64,000 bases of DNA from the NCBI GenBank assembly GCA_037074615.1, contig CM073558.1, positions 21,063,001-21,127,000 of the forward strand. Reading direction: 5' to 3'. Position 1 is the stretch's first letter, and the number at the start of each line of letters is the position of its first letter. The notes under the pieces were generated by a model. That model saw only the letters and a program-made list of their open reading frames with translations, did no database searches and was not told where the DNA came from. The position numbers and the translations under genes were made by a program. This DNA comes from Leucaena leucocephala (lineage: Eukaryota > Streptophyta > Magnoliopsida > Fabales > Fabaceae). Shown one piece after another: positions 35,601-48,785 of the stretch.

Positions 35601-37712
35601 AACTCAAATTCGGACCAAAAATCTTTGCCTCTCTTTTGAACTTCCGCAACAGTAGCACAAGTAGAATCAATGACAATCTGTATACATAGAAGAGAAAATT
35701 CACGGCCATAATTTTTACCTTTTTTCAAAATTTTAACAACCAAGATTACAGAATGCTGTTAACTTAATCTGGAATGGCAATTGCAAATAACCAATGAAGA
35801 CATGCAAATAAAAATTATAAGCATATATTGATTTCGGCTTTGACTCTTGTAGAATATCTGTGTGGCAGCATATTTTTGTACAAACTAGGAAAAATCATAG
35901 GTTTGTGTATAAACTAAGGGTGGATATATTCTGTGTTGTGATCTATGCTACTTGGCAGGCCAGAAATGCTTTGGTTTTTTTGACAGGAACTCCCAGATAG
36001 TGCTCAAATTTGTCATAGAATTGTAAAAGACATGAAAGTTAAATGGAAACACTTGTTAGTATGGAGAAATAAGTATACAAGGATTGTTAGGAAGAAGATT
36101 TAACATCTTTTAGATTGACCTATTATATCTTGCAGATCATCGTTTTTGTATAGGGGTATGCCCCTTTTGATGTAATTTTGATGAGAGGAATATAAATATT
36201 TCGCCTTTCTTCAAAAAAATTTATAAGCACATGGTAAATAGTACTAACTACTTTTGCATATAGAAATTTTGTTAGCTTATTAAATTATTTCAGTACCATA
36301 AGTTGTAGGAATCAGGATAAATGAAGATTACCGAGAAGGGAAAAAGTGCACCTATGGTCTTTAACTTCACACAAGGTTTCATTTTGGTCCTTTAATTTTA
36401 TAAAATGTCTTTTTAGTCTTCTAACCCTAACACCATAAGTTTCATTAACAAAAAAATGCCGACATTAAAATTTTAAAAGTTGACAAAACATTCACGCATA
36501 TTGACATATTAGGTTTAATTTTTTAAAATAACAATGACCAACACAAAAAATCATCATTTGAGACTAATAATGTTAGGGTTAGATGACTGAAAAGATACAT
36601 TATAAAATTAAGGGACCAAACTAAATGTTGTATAACATTAGAGGACTAAATGTGCACTTTTGCCACCAAGAAGAGATCAACTATGTCCTAGCTTACCAAT
36701 CAAGTTAACATATAATTAATGAAAATGGTGATCAAATGATGTCATATTTTACAACACCATTAAACAACAGACAGACTCAAAGATGCTCTAATACTATGAC
36801 ATAAAATATGAACAATTCAAATCGATATTATATGAAGAGAAGCCCAACCAACCTCTGAAAAAATTTTAAATAGAAAAGATGGGTCAGCCAGCATTCTATT
36901 TCGAAGCATAGCACATGATTTCATAGCAAAACCTAGAGGCCAGATAGATCCCTGCAATTTAAATATCATTAATTATGAATACTAAAAGCCAAAAGTACTA
37001 GTAATCTGGATACAAAGGTTTTTACCAGTAATTCATTGCAGATTAGGCACAAGATTACAAGAAAAAGGAAATAAATGCATGGACTCTAGTGAAACTATAC
37101 CTGCATATCCAAATATCGAAGGAGAAGCACCTTGCGAATTCCAACACTCTTAGCAGCCTCTAACATATCTGAAGGAAGAGTAGCCCCACGTGCTTCCATC
37201 TCTCTCATTACTTCATCATATTTCAATATTGGCCCAAACTCCTCTTCTTCATCACCATTATTACCACCACCGCCACTACTACCTCCTCCTCCTCCTCCTC
37301 CACCACCACCACCACCACTTCCAAAGTTCCCATTACCACCAACACCTTCAAACATGACTCCATTATTCTCATATCCATCAGTTTTGGAGGAAGACTCATT
37401 ATCCCAACCTTTATGGCCATTTTCCAAGACATTTTCTCCTCCCCCTTCTGAAACATCTATTGTAGTTACAGTGAATTGGGACTCAGCTGGTTGCTGTGAC
37501 ATACTCATCATCACAATTCTTTCTGTCTTTCGCAGAGTGACAAACCCACGGCACTCATTTCCACAAAAGGCAGGAAAAGTGGCACACTTTAACAAGTCCC
37601 TGAAACTCAAGTTATTTGAACTTAAGCTTTGATTTCCCAACCTCCTCAAAACAGCTTCTTTACTCACAGTAACTACGTGTGACACGCCAAAATTTGAACA
37701 GCAACCCATCAT
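32664..37712 (-). CDS. RE: RETICULATA / RETICULATA-RELATED 1-type chloroplast protein (DUF3411)
   Basis: Seven exons join in frame: 37712-37101, 36951-36853, 35677-35457, 35266-35197, 35119-35040, 34567-34503 and 32857-32664, giving 446 aa. The N-terminal 60-70 residues look like a plastid transit peptide. A poly-Gly tract fills about 123-153, followed by an acidic EEEEFGPILKYDEVM stretch. The DUF3411 domain runs from about 165 to the end, with ARGATLPSDMLEAAKS, KVLLLRYLDMQ, RNRMLADPSFLFKI, TCATVAEVQKRGKDFW, PSSVFEAERPGC, YGAVGFGCGIIGQGIANLIM and GGMQFVDWARWSG. Several hydrophobic segments fit membrane spans of the chloroplast envelope. Loss of RETICULATA in Arabidopsis gives reticulate pale leaves from impaired mesophyll development. 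Introns hold a LINE tail, a MITE and a Copia relic. RE and RER1 cannot be separated here with certainty. Confidence 0.94.
33010..34110 (+). mobile_element. Copia retrotransposon relic in the last intron of the RETICULATA-type gene
   Basis: The plus strand reads SIKLPNGHGVKVTHKESIQ and ENLRLHNASYVLELQFNL, the gag-pre-integrase region of Copia polyproteins. From 33460 to 34080 come broken pieces of the integrase core (LIHVDIWGP-like HMDIWGPYRA at about 33570, RTDNGQ at about 33750, HESSCPHTPQQ at about 33820, AAYLINRTPT at about 33960). Stops and frameshifts are frequent, and no LTRs or reverse transcriptase were found. It is antisense to the host gene. Confidence 0.8.
35880..36225 (+). mobile_element. 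5'-truncated LINE tail in intron 2 of the RETICULATA-type gene
   Basis: The plus strand shows the C-terminal end of plant L1 ORF2 (VVIYATWQARNALVFF-like, then SQIVLKFVIEL..DMKVKWKHLL and a stop near 36100). A short 3' untranslated part follows, ending in the TTTCTTCAAAAAAATTT tail near 36222. This is the usual product of incomplete reverse transcription. Confidence 0.65.
36338..36668. mobile_element. TIR element (family B, copy 1) in intron 2 of the RETICULATA-type gene
   Basis: The left end GGGAAAAAGTGCACCTATGG...TTTTGGTCCTTTAATTTTAT is mirrored by the right end ATAAAATTAAGGGACCAAA...TTTAGTCC/AAATGTGCACTTTTGCC, so terminal inverted repeats reach about 70 bp. A diverged relative lies at 48525-48785, sharing AAAGTTAACATTAAAATTTT and TTTAATTTTTTAAAATAA. 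No coding capacity. A non-autonomous DNA transposon is likely. Confidence 0.65.
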
Positions 37713-40604
37713 TATCTTCTATCTCTGTTCTCTAACAACAGAACCTCTCTGATAAATAGACAAATTTGTAGTTTCCCGCTAACCAACCGCAGGAAACTAT
37801 CAGCTGTGAGCTACCTAACCAGCAAAATACAAACAAGCATGACAAGCAAATCAACATGAAGGCATAGCGTTCAACCAAATAAATTTATGCTTTTAGTAAT
37901 GTTTCTAAAATTAGCAATGGCCAAAAATTTTTAGGAATGTGGGAGGAAAATGCCCCAGAAAATGAAAAGGGCAGAAAGAGATTCCGTATATGCTTTTGTT
38001 GGGACAGAGAACAATGCTGAGAGCAATCAAGCTGATCCTATAGAGATGGGAAGGATACGCGAGAAAGCAGGACACCCCAGAAACCGCCAGCTATCATATA
38101 AAAAACAGACAAAAAGAAAAAGAGGAAAAAAAAAACAGTACTCCAAACCAGCTTAAGACGCAGTAGTCGACCAATTAAATGATGTTTCTAGAATTACTTT
38201 TACAGGTAGCTATGGTTTTCTAGCAATGTAATCTTAACTTTAAGCTATAAGCCTTAAGCTTAAGGGAATGAGAAAGGAAAATAGATCAAAAAATGAAAAT
38301 GTGCAGTAAAACGTTCGGAATATACCTCGGTAGGAGGTAAGGAAAAAGCTGAGAGCTTTCAAGTTACTGATCCTACAGTAGTGGCACGGATACAAGCGTA
38401 ACAAGAAAGAAGATGGCAGGAAGACGCGGCGGAGCGACGAGGGTGACCGCCGAGACAACTAAAGAGTGTATAAGCTGGGTTTTGGTTGTGGGCTGAATCA
38501 GGAGGGAATCCGTGGGCATTTTTGGGCAAGATATTTTGTAAATGGGTTTTTGAGGATCTTAACATTGATCCTTATAAATCTAACCGCATTATTGGGTCAC
38601 TGTATCGAATAATGTCCAAAAGCAAGAGAAATAGAGAATTTATTTTGCCATGTTTTCATTCAAGCACGTGAATTTGAAAATCCTAATTATTAATTCGTAC
38701 GTTTTGAAGAGCAAAAAAGCCAAAAAGTACAATCCATCTCCAACCCCAAGTTCCCTTTTTTTCTTGCCTTCATCTTTTCCGCCATTTTTTCTGGAAGGTT
38801 TTCAGCAGCTGAGTATTTTTAACATTATATATATATATAGTGATAACTATAGCTACCTTACATAATATGAATAATATGAATGTAAACAAAATGACAGTCT
38901 ACAATCTTTCATTTCCTTTAATGTCTAAAACATAATTTACGCAACTTAATTTCAAATAAATAATAAAATTATTTCAAGAAAAACTTTATTCTTGGCTGAG
39001 TAGAGAAAATTGAGGGGGAAAAGTGGAGGAATATGATTTTTTTTTTTCTTTTTATAGCTGAGCAGAAGAAAACAAGGAGGAAAAATGTTAATTTCATAAA
39101 TACAATAATAATGTTATTATTTTATTTATATATATAATAAATTTATTATCCTACTATATTATTTATATAATTTTCACAGTATATTATTAATTATTAAATG
39201 GAATAAAAATATGATTTTGATATTAATACTAATTTATAATTATTTTATGTAATTTAATTTTTATTTCCAAAATTATGTTTTATACCATGATTTAATTTTT
39301 TTTAAATATTCTGAAATTTAAAATATAGAACATAAAATTGGTGGACAAATTTAAAGGAAGGACTTATTTCTTGAGAAATATTTACATACTTAACAAGTAT
39401 TGTCATATAAATTTTATCAAATCAAAATACAATAATTTAGCTCATGGCTCATTTGAAAAAAATCCCATTATATTTTGTTTTTAAGAAAAATAAACTACTT
39501 AATTTAAAAAAATTATCTAAATCAAATTAAGAAATTTATTTTTCTTAAAAGTAAATAAAAAATATGAATTATTTTATATAAATTATCAATCACCAAATAT
39601 TAAAATAAGATAAATTGTTATATTTTAATTTAACAAAATTATTTGACATTTTTAGAGTATAAAATATTTCTCCTCTTTCTTCGAAATTTCCCATTTTTTG
39701 AGAGAAAAATTATCGGGAACATGCGGGTCCCGCATGTTATTTTCCTCTCAATTTTTTCTACGTGGCCAATAGGAAAAAGAAGGCACTTTTCCCCCTATTT
39801 TTTCTTCGCTGGTTTTTTTCATTCTTCCACTTTTCTCCCTTACCAAACCCAGCACAGGGTATACAACAATCAGAGATTTGCCATTGTCTTTTTCCCATTA
39901 TAATATATCTGATTTTGAGTTTGTCATCTTGGTAACAATACCAAGCCCTTCTATTCCAAGACCAGATCATTAAACATCTTAAACTTTGACTTTGACCAGA
40001 TCATTTATTGAGCAGCCGTATTTATTTATACCTTCGCCATTCGGCCATATTAATATCAAAATGGATTGTACCTGTTATTTATGCAAGGTCACGTGATTAT
40101 GACCAATTAAACTCAAGGTCACGTGTTGGCCCCAAATACAACGATAAAGTTGCTGATTTTTTTTAACTTAAATTTCACCCACATTCAAATATTATAAGTT
40201 GACTAAGTTTCTTCAAATATTGTAAATTAATTACTCTACCCTCCCTAATAAATCAAATAAAAAATATGGCATCTTCTCCCTTATCTTTATAACTATAACC
40301 TCTCTTATCTTCCTCTAAATTAACCTACTATACTCTCTGAACCAAACATAGCCTAAGCAAATTCAAATATCAGCACTTCCTTCCAGGTTTCAGGTATGAA
40401 AATCAGAAGAAATCATATAAAAACCAATGTACACTTGATCATCATTCTAATCACAGAAATGTCAACTGTACAAGAACCTAGCTTGGTGGTGGCTCCCATC
40501 ATCGGCATCCCCCAATCTCCACTCCCTCAAAGAATTAACTGTACAAATAAATAATGTTAATCTAAAATGAGATACAATTAAAGAACCGTAGCTAAAACTT
40601 GTTC
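37713..40604. other. Intergenic region between the RETICULATA-type and ATG1-type genes
   Basis: The left part (37713-38570) would hold the promoter and leader of the RETICULATA-type gene. The middle (38870-39660) is very AT-rich without features. A GC-richer patch with CACGTG motifs lies at 40088-40126 (GTCACGTGATTATG and GTCACGTGTTGG), G-box-like but downstream of the ATG1-type gene. No protein gene is supported. Confidence 0.4.
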
Positions 40605-43600
40605 TTAAGGCAGCCTTGTGTTCAGCAGCGTCATTCGCTGAGACCTCGAATATCCTTGCCTGTTGTTTAGAATATCAATGTAAGTCCGAAGCCTGTACTG
40701 ATCCGTGTTAGTCAGGGAAAAAGGAGGGTTTAGAATGAGGGATGGAGCTTCCACTAGAAGGAACACCAGTAGTAGCACAGCTTTTGAGTACAATGCAGCT
40801 GCACTATCCATTTCGCCCATGAGCTCTTCTACCTGCCAACAGTACATGAGGTCACAAGCTTCAGTTATGTCCATGTATTCACTTATGCCTTGTTTGGTTT
40901 GTGATATAAATTTTGCATAAATCGAAACGTCCGTAAGATGAGAATGAAAATGAATTGGGATGAAATGAAATAGTTATGTTCAGCATGCCGTGAAAAAAAA
41001 AATTATTTTATTTTTACCGCAGATGATATTGCATGCCAACTGACTTAGCGCGTCTAAAGCCACATATTACGGGGAGAGTACAGCGAAGGCATGTAAAAAA
41101 TGCAAGATATGAGAACTGGAAGGAAAAACTTACACCCCCATGTCTCCCAAAAGCAAGGGCAGACTGAAATATCGTCTCCATTGCATCTGGCATCTCTGAA
41201 TTTCCTGCAATCAGGGCCCAATGAATCAGTATTTTACATCCTCACACAACACGAGCGACAAGAGTGCCCACTCTGTCTCTTGAGCAGACTGAAACACAGG
41301 CATAAATCATTGCATTGTATAAATTATTCCATTGTAATCAGTAGCTCATATTATTGATTATTCATAGCTTTTCATTCATTTTTCAAGTTGAAGTCTTTCT
41401 CAACTTCGTATTAAAGCCTTTACTGAGTGAGCAATACTTGAGTTCCTTACTTCCAGCACAATGCAAGGTAGGCTCCTGCCTTGTGCTTTATATGCACTTG
41501 AGCCAAAAAGATTTATGTGTGATGATTGTGGTGGAGATTATAAATTTATAATAAATAAAAGTATTCAAGAGATTTCACTAATAGAAAGTCAAAATACACA
41601 ATATTACAGCTAAAACCGTACCACATTGCTCTCAGGATCCTAAAGTTTAATTAGTCAAATTCATCATTTATATATTTACATAATAAGCATAGAAGATAAT
41701 GCCGATGATAGCTGCATCAAAACGTGAGGCACATGAAAACTAAACATTTAGCTTATAACTCAAATATCAAAGTCGTACCAGGCTCAACAGCCTTAGCAAG
41801 TTCTTCAGCAAGCTCAAATTCTCTTAGAAATTCAATTTCAATTTGAGATAGAATATCCTTTGGCCCTTGCACATTTCCATCAAGGCATTCTTCCGAATCA
41901 GAACTGACATGCTTCATGTTGGCGCTCCTCTTACATCTAGTGGTTTCTTGACTTGGACTCCCTTCCATGGCAGAGGCAGCCTGTGCATGGCATATGTGTA
42001 GTGCTTGCTTCCAAATTGCAAGTATAACAAGCTGAATGGAGAATGCTTCCAGCTGCTTTCCAGCCTCCATCTTTGAATTATGAAGGTGGGGGGAAGGGGG
42101 CGAATGGAAAAGTGTCATGAATTTTTAAATGCAAAAAATTGAATAACTGCATTAATGAACCACTCAAAGTAATAACTTGTAGCATGAGCTACTCCTCAAG
42201 GAAGCCTCAAGGTAAATTTACCTTTTCGTGAACTAATTCAGTTATGGTGGATGCACATCGTTGCAATGATTTTATCCTGGTCATGCAGTCAGCTGATGGC
42301 TGTTCATCTCCAGTATCCATTGATGCATGTGAAGTCCCTGGAGCAGAGTCCTGACTTTCTGAACTTCCAATTATTGGCATTGGAGAACTTGCTCTATCAA
42401 TTACATTAGAAGACTCCTGTAGGGAAGCACCTGATCTATATGGAAAATGGCTTGGCTTTGAAGCACTCACTGAAGATGATGATACATCCATAGGAGGTCC
42501 AGACACAAGAACATAATCTTGATCAATATTCTCTAGCGAGTCTGCAACTGCCAAATACATGCACCCAATATAAGAAACATTACAAAAGATTATAAAGACA
42601 CATATCTTAGTTTTGAACATTATAAGCTGAATGAGGAAGAAAAATCACGATTAGTTAATTGATACCTCTTGAACCAGTGTTTGCTAATCTCTGTTCTATA
42701 GATTCTAGAGGATCAGCTAGATTTCTTGCTGAGGTTCTATGGCTGTCCAACCTTATAGCACTGTTTTCAGGTTGCTGTCGGGAAGTAAAATTTACGTTAC
42801 TAGAAGTAGCAAATGCCGAGCCTGCTCTATCTTGCTGGGTATTAAGGTCAAATCCATAGGTAGACTTTATTGAGGATTTCTTCCTCGAAAAGGATGGGCT
42901 TTCCCCAGGACCACAAGAATCATCATCCAAAAAGAAAGGTAAGCAATCCTCTTGATGATGATTTTCCTTGGCCCTTCTCAAAGGATTGGGCTCTGTTAAG
43001 TGAATTTCACCTACCATCCTCGAAGAACTTCCATGTCTGCAAAGCAGAAGGAATTTATATTTGCACAATTTAAAGACAACATATATAACATAATTCATAT
43101 TTTGAGAATCCTCCTTTCACCTCAATGATTTATCCTGTTCTGGTTGCTTCTGAAAAAGAAATGGATGACTAAAAAATTCTTCAAAAGTTAGCCGTTCCAC
43201 TGAAAATTAAAAATGATACAAGAATATGCATTAGAATAAGATATTTTTAAGTTTATATAAATTCAAGATAAATATCCTATGTCTTCCTATGCCATTCCTT
43301 TGCCTGTTTTCCTAGAGAAAAAAATTGAATAACGATTTACCGCAAAAACGTACAATGTTACATTGTTCACAAGCTGTGAATGATACAGCTCTTATGTAAT
43401 TATAAGGGGAAAATGCAAACGCGGGGAAGGACTCTGGGTTGCTTGCAAATGGCCACTTGAACTTTCAAGGCTGGAAAACATATCCCTCAACTCTTATGCT
43501 CAAGAAAAGAGGTCCTCATGTCTAATTCACACTTAACATCATCAACTCATATGCCACTTCCAGACTCCCCGCAATAATATACCATGAGACAAGCTGACAT

Positions 43601-46600
43601 TGGGGGAAATGGGAGATCATAACGTCAATTAAAGAGACGTCTAAAGTAGTATATGAGGTAGAGGCACTAAGGGCAGAAAAGACAGAAGGACCTATTTCCT
43701 AAAGCGCAATAGTTGAGAGCCTCTTTTCCAGTTCTGAAAGTTCATGGCGCAATTTGCAAGTGGCCCAAAGTAAAGGAGGGGGTTTCATTCTTCCTTAATT
43801 ATAAAATATAAATAATGAAATGTCACATAGCATACCAAAATAAGCATCTTCGGCCTCAAGTCGTATACATTAGCAGGAAAAACAAATACATAAGGGTGGC
43901 AACCACTGCAAATGTGATTTGACATCACCAGCTGGAACTACAACATAAAATCCCTTTTCCCCACAGCATAGCCCTTCTAGTACACTTGGTTTTTCTGGGC
44001 AACTAATCATAGAAATATTTCAGGGATGCTCTCGCCAGTCTTCACTAATCCAACATTAAATACTTACCGTACATCATTAAATATCTTAAACAGGCCAGAG
44101 TTTTCAATATTTCAATTATACCTGGACTACGTCGCAGCAATTTCACACATAAATCTTTATACTCAGAACTCAAACTTTGATTATCAGATGGGAACTGCAG
44201 TTCAGTTGATTTCACAATGTTCTGTAGTAACTGAAGAACATATAGTAAAAATAAATTATCAACGAAAAGAAGAGGAATCATGATCAGCTAGAGAACTGCC
44301 ACTATAGATATATCAAGGATGTAAAATTAAAGTATTAAGCAGCAAAAAATAATCCGTTTTAGTTGAAAAGAAAATCCAAGAATAGGAGAGGAAGCATAAT
44401 CATAAACCTGTATTTGATTATTCCCAGTAAATGGTGTTCTTCCTGTAACAAGCTGAAATAAGATCGCACCCACACTCCAGAGGTCTGCCTGTGTGTTTGA
44501 TCCAAGGTTAATAGGAAGAAGTACCAAGAAACAATTAAAGTGACATTATATTAGAGTAAAATTCACCTTAGCGTCATACTTCTGTAGTTGCATAATTTCT
44601 GGAGCCATGTAGAGAGGTGAACCACACAAGGTTTCTGCAAGACCCCTAGGTTGCAGAGATCTGCAAAAACGTATTACTGTGTTTTAACATCTAGTTTAGA
44701 GAAACGTGTAGAAACTGGAGAGAACCCTTCTTAACTAGATGCCTGGCTTTTTAAAAGTCAATGCCTGAGCCAAGTGGTTTAATACACAACATAAGATTCA
44801 ATAATTCAAGGGAAATTTGAATTCAAACTACTTTAAAACCACCATAATACCATTCATGTATTGATATCATTTTAACGATACCTTTTTCCTAAGCAAACAA
44901 ATGAGCCACTTAGTCACTTACATGGAGAGTAGAACATCTGTAGACAATTGGGCTTTTAATAAGACCCTAGGCATTTTTTCCATAATGTCATAAAGGAATA
45001 GTTCATGCTGAAAATCCAAACAAACAGATTTATGCAGAACTTAACGTGTTTTCCTCATTGCTATCATAAAATAGCTAGGCAGTGTTAAGTTAATACAAAA
45101 AATTAAAGTATACAGGCATATTTTAATAAAATAAAAATATTACACAATAAGAATTAGTTTGGCATTTAATGTATTCCAAATTAAACAAAACACTAAAGGA
45201 AAATATTCAAAGGATCTCAAGGCTCAACATATTTCCTTTGACATACACCACAAGAACAAAGGAAGATGGACAGAGCAATCAAAGAATAAAAATGAAATAT
45301 GTTAAATCTGTCAGTCAAAGAATTGCTATATATAAATGAGAGTTCCCAGCTTTTTCATTAAAAAAAATTAGATGAGGGAAGGCGCAGGAAGAGTCAGTAA
45401 TAAATATGAATGATGGAAAAATAGTTAGGATACCTTGCAAATCCAAAATCAGCAATCTTCAGAACTGACTTGTCATCATTTCTGGTGAGAAGAAGATTCT
45501 GTACAGTAAACAATCTTTAGACTTGGCATTTATCTGATGCACCCTATACAGATATGAGAAATATTTCTCCACTATTATAGATATATTAACCTTTTTAAAT
45601 ATCTTTAAACAAAGATTCAATCAAACTAAATTATCACTTAACACACACACACACACACACACTCTTTCATGCTCGTCTATGAAATGTAAGTCATGAATTA
45701 ATAGAAGGGCGTGACCTGTAATTTTGAACTATACGAGTAATAATCCCATAGATAAGCACTAAAGCAACTTGGTTAAGTGGGTAAGCATAACCAAACCTGT
45801 GGTTTCAAATCTCTATGAATAAGATTATTATCTCGAAGAACTTGTAGGCCAGCAGCTGTAACACAAACAGTTTCTCCACTATTACCATGTCAGTTGATAT
45901 AAGTATATAACAAAAATGTATATAGCTCAAACATACTGATGCAGGATGCAAACGCCCATAACTAGGATTTTGTTTCATTTCATGGGGATTTTAATTTCAT
46001 GTTTAGGGTCTTAAATAAATTTTGTGATGTTTAATGAGGCGTTTCATTGTGGAAAATCTCAAACTTATCCCTGGACAATGTTTAAGTTCCATTTGGCGTT
46101 TTTGTTGATCTGGACTTGATTTAGAGTTAGGATATCAGATCACTTAGTGAGTTTGTAGAATTTCAGTTCTAAATTCTGCTTCACATACCTAACTGTTGCA
46201 TAAAATGCTTTGCAGTTCCCTCTTGGACTCTTCCATGGCGCTGTATATACATAGAGAGATCGCCCCCTTTACAGTACTCTAACACAAGATGTATCTTCCC
46301 AGGAACCTACATTAAGAAAATCTAACACATTAATTAGCAAAGCAGAAGACACTTCCTTGATAGACCTCATCAATGCAAATTCAATTCAGTATTACGCCTA
46401 CCACAAACGATATTACCAGCCAGACTAATCCATTTCACGAGATAAAAGGCACTAGAGTTCTGTGTTAAACCTCATACTTAACCAATGACAACAAACATAT
46501 TTCATCGGTCATCAGGACAAATGAATTCAGAATCTTAGAACATCTAGCAGGCTGCTCATCTCATCAAATATGGCAGATTACATTTCTCAGCAGGAGAATC

Positions 46601-47422
46601 TGGAAGGATATCCATATCAATTAATTAATGTAAATAAATGACAAATGTGATTTCGAATCAGAGTCAACAGAAATGGAGTAACCCTGAACTTGCTGGCTCT
46701 TAATTCCTACAATTAGGCATTAGCAACAAGCTAAAACCTTAAGCTTGTTACCCACACGTGAATTTCCCAGAGTCAAATAATCAATAAAATGTAGCATCAG
46801 TTGAGTCCAAAGTGCATGTATACTACTGAAAATTCAAACTAACAAAGCGATTACAAAAAAAAAAAAAAAAACTCTTTACACGGGGGGAAATTAGCTAATA
46901 AATTTCTACAAGGAAAAAAAAAAAAAGCTTTTTCAGAAGCTCTTTTCCTCACCATTTGTTTTGCCAAAGTTCATTATTTTTTACTCTTCAATCTTCTACT
47001 GCCAAACTGAACAGCTGTATTAGATGTCCAAGAACAAAAATGGATAATCTAGGGGGAAGATGGGAGATTCCACTAAAGTTCTCCACTTTGGAACCTCCTA
47101 ACGACCACCGCGATTCAACCAGAATTAATTGCGAAAATGACGTCGGGGAGATAGATAACAATAAAAACAAATAGCCCACCTCAATTATATCGTGCAAACG
47201 AATTATATTAGGATGGTTAATCTTCTTCAAGATAAAAATCTCTGACATGAGACTCTCCTGCAACTTCTTGTTAAGCCGACTGGTGGCGATCTCTTTAATG
47301 GCAACCTCAGTTCCATGGACTCGGTGCCTCCCATGCCACACCACCGAGAAAGACCCGGACCCAATTTGCTTCCCGACGATGTAGTCTCCCACCAAACCGC
47401 CGGGACCCGACGACTGAGCCAT
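40605..47422 (-). CDS. ATG1: ATG1-type serine/threonine protein kinase (autophagy initiation)
   Basis: Thirteen exons join in frame: 47422-47180, 46306-46189, 45855-45797, 45498-45434, 44660-44567, 44488-44408, 44230-44122, 43199-43121, 43036-42666, 42547-42222, 42070-41779, 41204-41134 and 40832-40605, giving 711 aa. The start MAQSSGPGG was chosen over an upstream in-frame Met because kinase homology begins at once (VGDYIVGKQIGSGSFSVVW). The kinase domain is at about 14-271: VAIKEI with Lys43, HRDLKPQN with Asp136, DFGFA with Asp157, and GSPLYMAPEI. The Ser/Pro-rich middle contains DYVLVSGPP, a conserved plant ATG1 motif. The C-terminal MIT-like helices (QLEAFSIQLVILAIWKQAL; FELAEELAKA) bind ATG13. 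ATG1 with ATG13, ATG11 and ATG101 starts autophagosome formation in response to TOR and SnRK1 signals. ATG1b/c are the likely orthologues. Confidence 0.95.
43395..43805. mobile_element. TIR element in intron 7 of the ATG1-type gene
   Basis: The left end TTGCTTGCAAATGGCCACTT plus GAACTTTCAAGGCTGGAAAA is mirrored at the right by AGTTCTGAAAGTTCATGGCG and CAATTTGCAAGTGGCCCAAA. The imperfect inverted ends reach about 110 bp, with TAATTATAA outside on both sides. No coding capacity is seen. Confidence 0.65.
45641..45662. repeat. (AC)n microsatellite in an ATG1 intron
   Basis: A run of 11 AC units between exons 4 and 3. Confidence 0.95.
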
Positions 47423-48524
47423 GAACAACAACCCTAGAAACGAAAATCCGAACCCAAACCAGCTCAGAAAGTCCAAATCCCAATCTCGACGATGGAATTG
47501 GATCTTTCGACAACTCGAAGCAAAACCTTTTTGAAGACCCCTGCTTCTTCGTCGGATTATCCTAATAATGACGGAAAAACCTTTGGGAGGCAGACTGATG
47601 GATTATGGAACATTCTTGTTTGATATATCATTTTTCTAATCTGAAATATTAAAAGAATTAAGTTTATATAATTTTTTTTGGTTCAGGATTATTATGGTCA
47701 AAAATTGCAGGGAGAGAAGGAGAAGGTTTGAAGGCTAAGTAGGGATGACAAAAAGAGGAAAGCAAGTTACCTAAAATCCTACGATTGAAGCTGCTAAGCT
47801 GTATATGATGTGTATTAGCCCTCCGGGTTGGTTTAATATATTAATCCACGGGTCAAAGTTTTGAGTTGAGCATTTCTCACATTTAATAAACTTAATTAGT
47901 TAATTTAGAGTCAACACAATTTAGCAAATTTGTAGTTAAAAATTTATGCAGTAATATCTTATCTTGGCCAAAAAAACCATATCTTATCAAAAAAATGTTA
48001 AAAAAAAATTATGCATTCCTGAAATTCTTTGGTCAGTCGTTAATTAAGAAACAGACAAAAACGTCCAGTAACTTTAAAATTGAAAAAAAATAAAAAAAAA
48101 AAAAAAGATTTTACTCTCCTTTCCTTAATTGATAACTAAAAAATTTAATAGGGGAGAGACAATTTTTTTAAATTCTTCCTCACATTCCCTTTTAACTTTT
48201 CCCTTTAAAATTAGAAAAATTTAATAAAAAAGAGTAATATTTTATCATATTCTACCAGTATTTTCTCTTATTTTTTCTATCTCTTCCCAATTTTACCCAT
48301 AAAATAAGATTAAAATTATCCATATAAAAATATTTTTTCTCTTTTTTTCTTTAATCAAATAAAATAATATTAAAATGACTCACTTCTTCTCCCCTTTTAT
48401 CAATCTAAATCTAAACAAAATAATATTAAAATTATTTTATTTTCTTTCTCTTTTTTTTTATATTAAAATTCTCCTTTGTCTCTTCTTTTCTATTGGGGCA
48501 AACACACTCTAAACTAAATTTTAT

Positions 48525-48785
48525 TTTGCTCCCTTCATCTTATAAAGTAAAACTTTAATTCTCCACTGTTAGTTATGTTAATAAAAAAGTTAACATTAAA
48601 ATTTTAAATGTTAATAAATTATTATTAAATATTGACATGTTGAATTTAATTTTTTAAAATAATAATAATCAGCACAAAAAATAATTATTTCAAACTAAAG
48701 ATGTTAGCATTAGGAGACTAAAAAATACTACTTTGCAAAAACATTATATAAAGTTAAAAGATTAAAAATATATTTTTACCTTAAA
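48525..48785. mobile_element. TIR element (family B, copy 2)
   Basis: A diverged relative of 36338-36668: shared blocks are TTAGTTATGTTAATAAAAAAG, TTAACATTAAAATTTTAA, TTGACATGTTGAATTTAATT, TAATCAGCACAAAAAATAAT and GATGTTAGCATTAGGAGACT. Confidence 0.55.

Noticed and set aside
37132..37632. 166-codon plus-strand frame with a long Pro run
   Set aside because: It is the antisense shadow of the poly-Gly exon of the RETICULATA-type gene.
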